Source of the DNA: Allohahella sp002354735
Lineage (GTDB): Bacteria; Pseudomonadota; Gammaproteobacteria; Pseudomonadales; Oleiphilaceae
NCBI RefSeq assembly: GCF_047946665.1
Contig: NZ_CP172312.1
Span: 1,674,001-1,738,000, forward strand
Direction: 5' to 3'
DNA length: 64,000 nucleotides
In this document: positions 34,430 through 42,775 of the stretch, piece by piece
How positions within the stretch are numbered: position 1 is the first letter of the stretch
Layout: every line of letters starts with the position of its first letter
Position numbers and translations under genes: made by a program
The notes under the pieces: generated by a model
Databases searched by the model: none
The model's input: only the letters and a program-made list of their open reading frames with translations
What the model was told of the DNA's origin: nothing

Positions 34430-34445
34430 CGACGGAGCGCGGATC

Positions 34446-35732
34446 ATGAGCATGCAGAAGCGGATCGGCATCATACACGCTTATCCCAGTCTCTACCTTG
34501 TGAATAGTCTGGCGAACGCAGGCTATCGTGTTGTCCTGTTTGGCAATGGACGTGATTTCGCTGTGCATGAAGGTGTCGAGGCAGTGATCGATGTGCCACT
34601 TTGGGATGTCGAAGCACTTGATTATGCGGTACGCGGCTTCCATGCTGAACGACCGCTCGATGCGCTGTTACCTGTCAACGAAGGCACAGCTGTTGTCACT
34701 GCCAGGCTCTGTGAGGCCTTGGGCTTACGTGGACTGCCTGTCACCGCAGCTATCGCCAGCCGCAATAAATATCTGTCCTATCTGCTCTGGGAGGCCCAGG
34801 GCGTGTCCGTCCCTCCAGCCTTCCCTGTTCATGATGCCGACTCAGCCTGTGAAATACTTGATTCGGAGCTCGACGGCAAAGGCGTGATCAAGCTGGTTGA
34901 TTCCATGAACAGCCAGGGCGTGATCGCGGCTCATAGCCGAGAGACATGCCGAGAAGGCGTGCTTAAATTGTTGCAGATGACGCACCAGTCACTCGATGTT
35001 GATCTATCGATCGACCGGAACCGTTTTGCCTATGGCCGCTCGGCTCTGAAGCTGATGGTTCAGCATTTCTGCACAGGCGTAGAGGTGAGCGTGGATGTGT
35101 TTCTGATGCCGGACGGCGATGATCGGGTGCTTGCCATCCTCGAAAAGGCGCCATCCGCTGGACCTTACTTTGCCGAAACGGCGTCCATCTGGCCCACCTC
35201 GCTATCAGCAGAAAAGGAAGCTCAGGTCAGCACACTCGCGATTCGCGCGGCCAGGTCGCTGGGCCTGCACGAGGGACCGGCGCATGTCGAAATTCGTTAC
35301 GACCATGAAACGCCGACTGTGCTGGAGGCCGGGTTGCGACCGGGTGGAGGCTACACCGTGCAGCTCATCGAACGCTTACGCAAGAGCAACGTATATGTCG
35401 CTCAGGCCCAGCTTGCGCTTGGGGAAGTCATTCCACCGCTTTATGAGCCGGAAAAGCAGGCGCTGCTATTCGGCGGCATCATCTATCGCTCCAGCGGCGT
35501 GCTCTCTCACGTTGATGGACTAGACCTGTTTGAGACGATTCCGGAGCTCGAGCAGCTGGTTATTCTGAACAAGGTCGGCGACCAGGTTCGGGCGATGCCA
35601 GAGTCGGCGCAACCTCATTACTGCTATTACCTCCTTTCAGGCTCGAGTCGTGAGAAGCTGGTCGAAATCCATAATCGGATTCAGAGCGAGGTCCGCCTGG
35701 AAATCGACCTGGAGATACAGCGTGGATCCTGA
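34446..35732 (+). CDS. ATP-grasp ligase
   Basis: This 428-residue protein has a pre-ATP-grasp Rossmann part (RIGIIHAYPSLYLVNSLANAGYRVVLFGNG), the ATP-grasp middle (SRNKYLSYLLWEAQGVSVPPAF, LDGKGVIKLVDSMNSQGV) and the Mg/ATP residues near the end of the domain (GPAHVEIRYD, PTVLEAGLRPGGGY). These ligases join a carboxylate to an amine or other nucleophile through an acyl phosphate. The ATG at 34446 fits GGAG nine bases upstream; the frame is open further upstream inside the radical SAM gene. In this operon it is the natural candidate for amide-bond formation. Confidence 0.88.
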   Translation: MSMQKRIGIIHAYPSLYLVNSLANAGYRVVLFGNGRDFAVHEGVEAVIDVPLWDVEALDYAVRGFHAERPLDALLPVNEGTAVVTARLCEALGLRGLPVTAAIASRNKYLSYLLWEAQGVSVPPAFPVHDADSACEILDSELDGKGVIKLVDSMNSQGVIAAHSRETCREGVLKLLQMTHQSLDVDLSIDRNRFAYGRSALKLMVQHFCTGVEVSVDVFLMPDGDDRVLAILEKAPSAGPYFAETASIWPTSLSAEKEAQVSTLAIRAARSLGLHEGPAHVEIRYDHETPTVLEAGLRPGGGYTVQLIERLRKSNVYVAQAQLALGEVIPPLYEPEKQALLFGGIIYRSSGVLSHVDGLDLFETIPELEQLVILNKVGDQVRAMPESAQPHYCYYLLSGSSREKLVEIHNRIQSEVRLEIDLEIQRGS

Positions 35733-37197
35733 GTCGCCACCCCTGCTGCAACCGCTGACCACACCAGCCACGAATGATCTTGCCGAAGAGATTCGCGAGT
35801 CGGGGCGAGTCGTATTCGATCTTCTGTGCCGCGCCCAGTGCTCACCTGAAGCGTGGCCGCTGCTAAATGCTTCCGCTAATGTCCGACAGCTTGCGGACCG
35901 GCCGGAAGCACTACCGGTCGCAGGTATGCCGCTGTCAGAGGTCCTGAATGAAGCGGGCGCGTTCATGGAAAACGGGATGTGTAATGTCTCTCATCCCAGG
36001 TATTTCGGCTACATTTCTCCCAAGCCTCACCCTGCCACTGTTCTCGGAGACTTCCTCGGCAGCAGTCTTAACCAGACACCCGGCGCCTGGCGCGCAGGCC
36101 CATCAGCTACGGCAATCGAAATTCAAGTTCTGCATTGGCTCCGCGAACTCTTCGCCTTGCCGCCTGCCGTCGGTCAGCTGCCAGGTGGCATTTTCACTGG
36201 TGGAGGCACCCTGGCAAACCTGATCGCGTTAAAGCTGGCGCGGGACCGGGTAGTCGGTGCGGAGGTCAGAAACAAAGGGCTGTCTTCTGAGCAACTGCGA
36301 GTCTACATGTCTGTGGAGGGCCACTTCTCCATTGGTAAGGCCATGGACACGCTTGGCCTCGGTACCGACAACCTCGTCCTGATCCCCACGAATGAACTTG
36401 GGGTCATCGATGTTGATGAGCTCGAAGCACACGTCAGTCACGATCAGGCTGCTGGGCTGAAGCCACTTTGCATAGTCGGCATGGCTGGGACAACCGCTTC
36501 TGGAGCGATTGACCCGCTGAACAGACTGGCTGAGCTATCGGCACGGTGTGGAGCCTGGTTCCACGTGGACGGCGCATCAGGTCTCGCAATGGCTGCGCTA
36601 CCAGCACAGCGGCTGGCGATGAGCGGATTGGAGGCAGCAGATTCCATTACCTTCGACCCCTGCAAGTGGATGTTTGCGCCTTTCGGCGTGGGTTGCCTAT
36701 TGGTGAGGGATGGCACCGCGCTCGGCGAAGCATTCTGGTCCGAAGGCCATTATTGGGAGGAGCAAGGTGAACTCGACACCTTCAAGATGAACCTGTACGG
36801 GACCAGGCAATTTCGGTCGCTTGGACTCTGGTGCTTTCTGAGAAACGTTGGTGCTGAGGGCTATCGCGGCTACCTGGTCGGCCTCCTCCACTGCGCACAG
36901 GCCTTTAGAGATGCGGTTGCGGCTGATACGCGGTACGAACTGCTGCCTCAGCAAACGCACATGCCTATCGTCTGTTTTCGTGTGGCCGCTGAGCAGGAGG
37001 AAGAGAGCCAGCTACTCACACGACGACTAGTTCAGACATGCCTGGAGCGCGATATTGCCTATCCCACCGTACTGGAGTGGCGGGGGCAGACCTTCGTACG
37101 GCTGGCCATCAGCAATTATGCCACCACATTAGACGATATGGGTGCCGTCAAAGCTGCGATGGACGCCATTATGAGGGAGTTGTCCCCCGGGTATTGA
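35722..37197 (+). CDS. PLP-dependent group II decarboxylase (aromatic/glutamate type)
   Basis: This 491-residue enzyme has the group II decarboxylase fold. The H201 that stacks on PLP is in VEGHFSIGKA, the cofactor Asp D283 in FHVDGASG, and the Schiff-base lysine K315 in FDPCKWMFAP; the residue before it is Cys where most relatives have His. GWRAGP-like substrate segment TPGAWRAGPSAT and GGIFTGGGTLANL match the family. The GTG start at 35722 has GGAG 7 bases upstream and overlaps the ligase stop; longer starts lie in the ligase gene. It should decarboxylate an amino acid to an amine, or catalyse a related amine oxidation. Last gene of the operon. Confidence 0.88.
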   Translation: MDPESPPLLQPLTTPATNDLAEEIRESGRVVFDLLCRAQCSPEAWPLLNASANVRQLADRPEALPVAGMPLSEVLNEAGAFMENGMCNVSHPRYFGYISPKPHPATVLGDFLGSSLNQTPGAWRAGPSATAIEIQVLHWLRELFALPPAVGQLPGGIFTGGGTLANLIALKLARDRVVGAEVRNKGLSSEQLRVYMSVEGHFSIGKAMDTLGLGTDNLVLIPTNELGVIDVDELEAHVSHDQAAGLKPLCIVGMAGTTASGAIDPLNRLAELSARCGAWFHVDGASGLAMAALPAQRLAMSGLEAADSITFDPCKWMFAPFGVGCLLVRDGTALGEAFWSEGHYWEEQGELDTFKMNLYGTRQFRSLGLWCFLRNVGAEGYRGYLVGLLHCAQAFRDAVAADTRYELLPQQTHMPIVCFRVAAEQEEESQLLTRRLVQTCLERDIAYPTVLEWRGQTFVRLAISNYATTLDDMGAVKAAMDAIMRELSPGY

Positions 37198-37201
37198 AAC
37201 C

Positions 37202-38794
37202 TCAGCTTGCAGCCTGCCGCAAGATAGCGGCGTGGATGTCTTCAAGCCGCACACCGCGAGTATCGATACCATTGCGCATGAGAAGCCACGCCGACACCGC
37301 AAGCGACAAGGCGATCATCAACGCCGACAGGGCCATCTGATCGAAGAGTCCCGCCACACCAATAATCGCGCCCAAGATGCCGCCAGCTTTCGAGCTGGCG
37401 GCGACTATGCCAGCCCCGGTCCCCCGTAAGTGCACTGGATAGATTTCCGCAGCATACGGTATCAGCATGGCAATCACGCCGCTCGAGCTCAGCAACAGAA
37501 GCGCGATCGCTGCAGACAGCGCCAGGATGGAGCGACTGCCAGACCACTCAAACAGACAGAACAGCAATAGAGAAGCCGCAGTCAAGCACAGGAACAGCAC
37601 CAAGGACTTGATGCTGTTCCACTTGTGATAAAGCCATACCACCAGTCCGACGCCGGGCAACGCCAATATCGCTGACTGTGCGATGATACTGTTGGCTTGC
37701 TCCGCCAGACCGAGCGCGTGCAGGTTCGTAGGTAGCCAAAGCAAAAAGCCAAAATTCACCAGACCCCACGCAACGCCTGCCGCTACCAGACCGAAGGTGA
37801 TGCCTGCGTAGGGTCTGCTAAGCAACTGCCTGAAGCCAGGGGCTTGCGCTGGCATGGACTCTTCGACGATAACGGCGCTCTCAGGCTGATCACGGCCGCC
37901 ACTAAAGCGCAATAGCACCTGACGCGCTTCATGATTCAAGCCCTTGCTGGCGAGATATCGAGGCGACTCAGGAATGAATCTATTAAGAAAAATCAGTAAT
38001 AGTCCAGTCGGCAGGCCGAGCATCCAGAGTATTCGCCAACTGAATAGCGGCTCGAGGATGGCAGCCGCACCTGAGGCCACCATATAACCTGCTGCGGTTC
38101 CCAGCCCACCGAGCGCTACCAGCAACCACCCTCGATGGGCGGCTGGAATGGATTCTGCCATCAGCGTGAAGGTGATTGGCAGAAGCCCGCCGGCGGACAA
38201 CCCCATCAGAAAGCACATGATCAGGTTCCAGTGAAACGATGGCATGGCGCCACAGATAGCAGTCCCAATGAACATCAAGGCCGAGAGCAGAATCGCTGCC
38301 CTGCGTCCGGAGAGGTCAGCCACGACGCCCCACAATACCGAGCCAATCGTCGTGCCAGTTAGAGCAACCAGGGCCAGTGTGCCGGCCTCGCCCGAGCTGA
38401 TACCGTACTCGCTCGTCAGGCCAGGCATAACGAACCCCAGGGTGGCTGGCTTCATGACATCCACGGTAACAGCGGCCACTAATACTGCGACCAGCGTCCA
38501 GTGCTCCCTGTTAAGAACCACCTCATCCGCGACCCGAAAATCGAGACCACCAGCCTCGACTTTCGGCAGTTGATCGATGCGCGGCATCAGCCCATAGAGC
38601 GCCAGCATCAGCCCGAGCGGGATAAGCGCCATGCCAATCCACATCGTTGGGTCCATGGCCATGTCGACCATGCGATACCCCACATGAGACGCGTGAACAA
38701 ACATAGGGATATGTGCGAGCACGCCGAGGGTGATGCCAAGACAGCCCGCCCAGAAGGCCAGAGGATGATGGAACGACAGTCCTTGTGATTTCAC
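37202..38794 (-). CDS. MFS transporter (sugar/aromatic-acid/SV2-like)
   Basis: This 530-residue inner-membrane protein has two N-terminal helices (about 10-35 and 48-70), a loop, and then a 12-helix MFS core starting about residue 95. The signature after the second core helix reads GVVADLSGRRAAILLS; RGWLLVALGGLG and RFIPESPRYLASKG are typical of the sugar/aromatic acid:H+ symporter and SV2-like branch. It is convergent with the decarboxylase gene, only 4 bp apart, so it is not in the operon but is a likely uptake or export partner. A TGACACGTT sequence about 230 bp upstream (39024-39032, minus) resembles the cluster operator. Confidence 0.87.
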   Translation of the reverse strand: MKSQGLSFHHPLAFWAGCLGITLGVLAHIPMFVHASHVGYRMVDMAMDPTMWIGMALIPLGLMLALYGLMPRIDQLPKVEAGGLDFRVADEVVLNREHWTLVAVLVAAVTVDVMKPATLGFVMPGLTSEYGISSGEAGTLALVALTGTTIGSVLWGVVADLSGRRAAILLSALMFIGTAICGAMPSFHWNLIMCFLMGLSAGGLLPITFTLMAESIPAAHRGWLLVALGGLGTAAGYMVASGAAAILEPLFSWRILWMLGLPTGLLLIFLNRFIPESPRYLASKGLNHEARQVLLRFSGGRDQPESAVIVEESMPAQAPGFRQLLSRPYAGITFGLVAAGVAWGLVNFGFLLWLPTNLHALGLAEQANSIIAQSAILALPGVGLVVWLYHKWNSIKSLVLFLCLTAASLLLFCLFEWSGSRSILALSAAIALLLLSSSGVIAMLIPYAAEIYPVHLRGTGAGIVAASSKAGGILGAIIGVAGLFDQMALSALMIALSLAVSAWLLMRNGIDTRGVRLEDIHAAILRQAAS

Positions 38795-39101
38795 GGGTTT
38801 GATTCCCTACCCAAGTGCAGCTGATGATGCGGATAAGGCTATTGATTCCTGCCCTCGCCGGCCGACGAAACAGCTGCGACTATAAAGCCGTTAGCTCAAT
38901 GTTTTCAATTGCTTCTGCAGTAGTTATGCATACTTCCGCAATATCTCTCACTGCAGCCCCAAATGGCACTGCATGAAAAGAGAGCCTTCAACTCCGTGGC
39001 TTCAGTTTCCCAGCTCCAGTAGACAACGTGTCATCATGCTCGGCCATGTTCCAGGTGTCTCCATAGAATTAAGGGCGATTCATTAGTACGAGCAAACTAG
39101 C
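38795..39101. other. Intergenic region upstream of the MFS gene
   Basis: These 307 bases contain no gene. AGACAACGTGTCAT (39021-39034) is a palindromic site; its reverse, ATGACACGTTGTC, shares TGACACGTT with the operator before the methyltransferase operon. No clear -10/-35 pair accompanies it. Confidence 0.4.
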
Positions 39102-39290
39102 TGAGGCTGCTCTGCCATAGAAGGTCAAACCGTGCGACGCTCATAGCAGCGTATCCGTGCCAGAAAGAGCCCGTCCTCGAAATCAGTGGCTTCGCAGATG
39201 TGCAGGAATTTTGCAGTCGTGTCGACGCGTGAGGCATTTCCGCTGGAGTCACCCGCCACGATCACGTTATGATCATTAGACTTTACAATC
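39102..39290 (-). pseudogene. EEP nuclease gene fragment 1
   Basis: The minus strand matches about residues 217-280 of the intact EEP protein at 44262-45287: KSNDHNVIVAGDSSGNASR, then LHICEATDFEDGLFLARIRCYER. The metal-site GDFNG is altered to GDSSG. The similarity ends sharply on both sides, so this is an isolated internal piece. Confidence 0.88.
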
Positions 39291-39302
39291 ATCAGCGAAC
39301 TT

Positions 39303-39566
39303 TTGTTCACGTTGGCACCTCTGCCACTTTTTGAATTTGAACCTGGCGACCAATCAACTATTGAGTACGCTGAATCTGCTGATCCGCACAGCCCAGAGTT
39401 TCAGATAAACCTCGGCTCCTCGTTTGACAACCACGTCATTCAAGCAACTGCTCATGGAACAGTGCAGATCCAGGCAGTTCCAGAGCCCGCCACAGTGGCA
39501 CCTTTCGGCGCGAGGGCACTGACACTACTCATCAGTAGAAGGCGCTTAATTCATAGATCCTGGTAG
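39303..39566 (+). pseudogene. Remnant of a PEP-CTERM protein
   Basis: A frame without convincing start ends in VPEPATVAPFGARALTLLISRRR, which is the PEP-CTERM/exosortase sorting signal: the VPEPA motif, a hydrophobic stretch, and a basic cluster. The hydrophobic part is interrupted by GARA and the upstream domain is short, so it looks like the decayed 3' end of a secreted-protein gene. It overlaps the vapC end. Confidence 0.55.
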
Positions 39567-39925
39567 GCAATAGCGAAACCATCTGCCAGCTTAGCCAGAC
39601 GTTTGTCCAGCGTCCATAAGAGGGCGCCTGGGGTTATAAGCGTGGAGGCAAGTAAGGATATATCCACTAACCCGCAGCCCAAGCCGTACAAGGACTCCCT
39701 TTCGATCAGGCTTCGTATTTCGTCCCAGCTTGCCTGCTGGGCGAATCGTAGCAGCCCGATATCCTGCAGGGTCTGATCACGAGGTGCTGGCGGTGTTCCG
39801 CAGGCAAGTTCACCCAGCACCATGGGATGACAAAGCGCTTCGTCCGACAACAGCAGATTGACCAGGCTAGTGTTCCGGTGCCTGAAGTGCTCCACCCATA
39901 CCGACGTATCGACCAGAACACTCAC
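39551..39925 (-). CDS. vapC: VapC-type PIN-domain toxin
   Basis: This 124-residue PIN nuclease begins VLVDTSVWVEHFR with the first acidic residue (D6), has a conserved Glu in MVLGELACG (about 38-42) and the later acidic pair in GLVDISLLAST and WTLDKRLAKLA. VapC toxins cleave tRNA or rRNA and are blocked by the cognate VapB. It overlaps vapB by 4 bp (ATGA). Intact and full length. Confidence 0.92.
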   Translation of the reverse strand: MSVLVDTSVWVEHFRHRNTSLVNLLLSDEALCHPMVLGELACGTPPAPRDQTLQDIGLLRFAQQASWDEIRSLIERESLYGLGCGLVDISLLASTLITPGALLWTLDKRLAKLADGFAIAYQDL

Positions 39926-40125
39926 GATGCCGGTGCGTCCCGCCGTCTGTTGATCGGAGCCATGTCAGGTGCACGACCGCCCAGAGCTGCCAGTCGCTTT
40001 GCAGCCTGAACTCGAACAAACGTTTTGATAGCTTCCCGAAAGAGATCAGCCTTGTTCATCTCCGGGTCTGCCATTTCTAGCGCTTTTTGATACAGCTCGT
40101 CGTCTATGCTTACTGTCGTTCGCAT
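39922..40125 (-). CDS. vapB: VapB-type antitoxin
   Basis: This 67-residue antitoxin starts MRTTVSIDDELYQKALEMA, a ribbon-helix-helix DNA-binding segment (VapB type 2), then a helix that would bind VapC (KADLFREAIKTFVRVQAAKRLAALGG). The ATG at 40125 is preferred; upstream in-frame starts only add MWRVL. It should bind its own promoter together with VapC. Confidence 0.9.
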   Translation of the reverse strand: MRTTVSIDDELYQKALEMADPEMNKADLFREAIKTFVRVQAAKRLAALGGRAPDMAPINRRRDAPAS

Positions 40126-40283
40126 GAGAACTCTCCACAATTTTTTGATGCACTACTGCATCATATTTCACATCAGCGTGAATCACCAACAGTTCTGAGA
40201 AGGTTCGCTCCGCCCAAGCCTCCCTATCCGATACTCTGCGGCTGCATCCGCTGCTGGATGCGAAGGCTAGCCTTCAGCAGTTT

Positions 40284-40553
40284 TCACTTCGCGAGAGATT
40301 CAAAGCTCAACCACACAAACCACCGGATAATGATCCGACGGCAACAAATCCCGATCCCGGAACGAAAATGGCGCCAGCATCTCGCTGCCGCCGCTTGAAT
40401 ATGGGCCACCTGCTCTTTCTCGAAATATGGCTCGCCGCACTGAGTGCAGACATAGGCCGGCACAGAATCCCAGGAAATGTGGTAGCCATTTCTATCCAAG
40501 CTGAAAGGCGCTCGAGACAGCACCATGGTGCCCTGGCAATACATGCATTTCAT
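40284..40553 (-). CDS. YgiT/MqsA-type zinc-finger antitoxin, C-terminus replaced
   Basis: This 89-residue frame has a YgiT-type zinc finger: CMYCQG at the start and CTQCGEPYFEKEQV further on, with the spacer VLSRAPFSLDRNGYHISWDSVPAYV. After about residue 55 the sequence turns into an out-of-frame reading of an EEP nuclease gene fragment (40308-40396), so the natural C-terminus is lost. It overlaps the DUF4258 gene by 4 bp, the usual toxin-antitoxin order for this pair. Probably non-functional or altered. Confidence 0.7.
   Translation of the reverse strand: MKCMYCQGTMVLSRAPFSLDRNGYHISWDSVPAYVCTQCGEPYFEKEQVAHIQAAAARCWRHFRSGIGICCRRIIIRWFVWLSFESLAK
40308..40396 (-). pseudogene. EEP nuclease gene fragment 2
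   Basis: About 90 bases matching the last 30 codons of the EEP gene (compare 44272-44360), in the same minus orientation. It joins directly to the zinc-finger antitoxin gene and is read there in a different frame. Confidence 0.9.
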
Positions 40554-40774
40554 TGCTCAATCCTCTTTCTGAAAGCCGCATCCCACTGATTCGGATGAGG
40601 TAGATAGGCAGTAATAATTGCTAGATACTCCTCTCTTGGTGCGCACACAACATGAACAGGGCGGCCAGTAGGCACATGAAGCATCAAGCAGCTGCGGCCT
40701 CGGGGGTCGTTCATATATTTTTCAATGATCTCGCCATCCTTGACGGTTTCTTCAACTTCGTCAACGGAGATCAT
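40550..40774 (-). CDS. DUF4258 toxin-like protein, N-terminally truncated
   Basis: This 74-residue protein matches the later part of DUF4258 proteins (ISVDEVEETVKDGEIIEKY, RPVHVVCAPREEYLAIITAYLPHP). The first helix with the usual HAxxRMxxR motif is missing, because similarity begins right at the ATG. It pairs with the YgiT-type antitoxin downstream. Both members of the pair are damaged. Confidence 0.7.
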   Translation of the reverse strand: MISVDEVEETVKDGEIIEKYMNDPRGRSCLMLHVPTGRPVHVVCAPREEYLAIITAYLPHPNQWDAAFRKRIEQ

Positions 40775-40823
40775 TCAGTGGCCAAACCGGAGGTGACTGG
40801 CGGGTCGGGATCGTTGCCCTTCT

Positions 40824-41219
40824 CTACACTATCCTGCCGAGTGCCGGCAGTCCGCTACTCCAACACCCGAGTATGTGAAATGCATTGTAATCGCCATCAT
40901 ATTTCAAGCGAAGACCAATAACGGGATGAGCGTTACAGACCAGCAGGAGCAAATGAGATGCCTTCTCATCACTATTTTCTATCAGCTTACTCGTGCAGTC
41001 TCTAGATAGGGTTGGAGTCAGTTCTTTGAGCTTACTCTTCAAGCTCTCCCCGACTCGAACGATATTCGGATGTCCATTATTTCCGCTCGTAAAGAGGCTT
41101 CCAGTAAGTGCGCTCTCTAGGAGATAGTTTCCTACCGAGCGTGCTGCATTACCGTGCCGCCCATCGCTGGTACACGACAGGATCGAAAGAAAAGTGGCGA
41201 GAATAATCACCTTACTCAT
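40824..41219 (-). CDS. Putative lipoprotein, unknown function
   Basis: This 131-residue protein begins MSKVIILATFLSILSCTSDG, a lipoprotein signal with lipobox LSIL-SC. The mature part is not recognised (ESLKSKLKELTPTLSRDC, SHLLLLVCNAHPVIGLRLKYDG, CWSSGLPALG) and has three further Cys. The start at 41219 is chosen for the signal peptide. It lies downstream of the HAD phosphatase gene on the same strand. Confidence 0.6.
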   Translation of the reverse strand: MSKVIILATFLSILSCTSDGRHGNAARSVGNYLLESALTGSLFTSGNNGHPNIVRVGESLKSKLKELTPTLSRDCTSKLIENSDEKASHLLLLVCNAHPVIGLRLKYDGDYNAFHILGCWSSGLPALGRIV

Positions 41220-41301
41220 AAAGCTATAAGGCCGCTCAGCACGCGCGACGATGGAATAAAGGCGAAGCCGCAATTTAGTAGACGTAACTGTGACTGGCAT
41301 T

Positions 41302-42009
41302 GTTAGGCTTCACTACCGCAGAGGGCTCTACGCACGTACCCGACTGCTTCCGGCATGCCGCCGAGAACCGCCACGGCCAAACTAAAATCTTGGTGCTTAG
41401 ACATTTCCGTAGGCAGCGCCACACAATCGATGCCAGCCCGGAAAGCAGCTTCAAGGCCATGCTGGGTATCTTCAATTGCCACACACTCAGCAGCAGAGAC
41501 GCCAAGCTGTTGCAACGCAAGTAGATAGCAATCAGGCGCAGGCTTGCTAGCGCGGACGTCATCCCCTGAGACGACCGCAGAAAAATAGTCCTTCAACGCG
41601 TTGACCCGTAGCGTTGTTTGAACGCCGTTCGCGCTGGCCCCCGTCACCACAGCAAGCTTCAGTCCTGCGCTATGAAAGCAAGATATGGCCTCTTCTACAC
41701 CAGGCATCAAAGGAAACGCTTGTCGATCAAGATACTCTCGCGTTGCGGCGTTCTTCGCCTCCGCGAGCCGTTCTGGCGAATCATCGATACCTAGCCGCTG
41801 CACCAAGTCTATGGCATTGGCAGGGGTTGGGACGCCTGCATAGCGCGTCTTGTACTGCTGTTCCGTGAACGTAAAACCGTAGCGTTGAAGAACTTGCGCC
41901 CACATTCTGTAGTGGATGGGCTCTGAGTTAACGAGCGTGCCGTCGTGGTCAAATAGAACTGCGCGTAGTTGCATATGGTTACCGAGATACATGATTTGTG
42001 AAGCCTAAC
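41302..42009 (-). other. Cassette-like unit bounded by GTTAGGC and GCCTAAC
   Basis: On the minus strand the unit starts with GTTAGGCTTCAC (42009 downward) and ends with GTGAAGCCTAAC (41302-41313), an exact inverted pair of 12 bases enclosing one gene. GTTRRRY/RYYYAAC are the core sites of integron attC recombination sites. I could not define the full attC hairpin or a neighbouring GTTRRRY, so the assignment is tentative. Confidence 0.4.
41303..41992 (-). CDS. HAD-superfamily phosphatase (phosphoglycolate-phosphatase/beta-PGM like)
   Basis: This 229-residue protein has motif I FDHDGTLVNSEP (the second position is His where most relatives have D-x-D with Phe, Leu or Met), a helical C1 cap, motif II VVTGAS, the lysine SKPAPDCYLLA and motif IV IEDTQHGLEAAF. 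The expected reaction is dephosphorylation of a small sugar phosphate or phosphoglycolate. An internal ATG at 41974 is an alternative start. The stop codon lies inside GCCTAAC and a GTTAGGC lies 10 bases before the start, which resembles the boundaries of an integron cassette. Confidence 0.88.
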   Translation of the reverse strand: MYLGNHMQLRAVLFDHDGTLVNSEPIHYRMWAQVLQRYGFTFTEQQYKTRYAGVPTPANAIDLVQRLGIDDSPERLAEAKNAATREYLDRQAFPLMPGVEEAISCFHSAGLKLAVVTGASANGVQTTLRVNALKDYFSAVVSGDDVRASKPAPDCYLLALQQLGVSAAECVAIEDTQHGLEAAFRAGIDCVALPTEMSKHQDFSLAVAVLGGMPEAVGYVRRALCGSEA

Positions 42010-42141
42010 AGCGTATTACAGTGCATGCACCATTTGCCGTAGCGCTCTCTCTCCACGCATTTCATGCGTTTATCAGCATAGTCCCGCTATCAAACATCCA
42101 CGACGGCCAGGCCCGCTCGGACCTGCTCTGGTGCAACTAGG

Positions 42142-42733
42142 CTACCGGGCCGCAGTGTGCTCGTCACCCGCATCCTTGAGATCAACCACACAAACCACCG
42201 GATAATGATCCGAAGGCAGCAAATCCCGATCCCGAAACGAAAACGGCGCCAGCATCTCGCTGCCGTCTTCGTCATACACATAGCGGTAGACGTAGGTCTC
42301 TCCTGGTATAAGTTGCTGGTGCAGGCTTCTGCTGAGGAAAATGTAGTCGAGCTGTTTGGCAGAGGCTGTTCTGCCATAGAAGTTCATATGCGTATGACGC
42401 TCATAGCGGGGTATCCCAGCCAGACAGAGCGCATCTTCCAGATCAGTGGCTTCGTAGAGGGGCAGGAATTCAGCCCACGTGCCGTCGCGTGAGGCATTGC
42501 CGTTGAAGTCACCCGCCACGATCACCGGATGATCATTCGATTTCTCTGCCTTCAGTTTCTGGTAGATGGCTATCAATGCCTTTACTTCAGCGGCTCGACG
42601 CTTCTGCCCGCCTGGATCAAAGCCCTGCGGATCGTAACCGGATTTCAGATGGGCGAGCATCACCGAGAGGATGCAGGTGCCCTGTAGGTTATACAGGTGA
42701 AGCACCGGGATATCGCGTGACAGTCTTCGCTAT
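42142..42733 (-). pseudogene. EEP nuclease gene fragment 3 (3' half)
   Basis: It covers about residue 156 to the end of the EEP protein, from RRLSRDIPVLHLYNLQG through VIVAGDFNGNASRDGTW, QLDYIFLS and PSDHYPVVCVVDLKD, with a longer ending (AGDEHTAAR) than the full copy. The first half, with the catalytic Asn and Glu, is absent. An internal ATG could allow a 187-residue product, but it would lack two metal-site residues. Confidence 0.9.
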
Positions 42734-42775
42734 TACAAAACGCCCCGATTAAATGTCTCTGCCACCGAGCGCACC

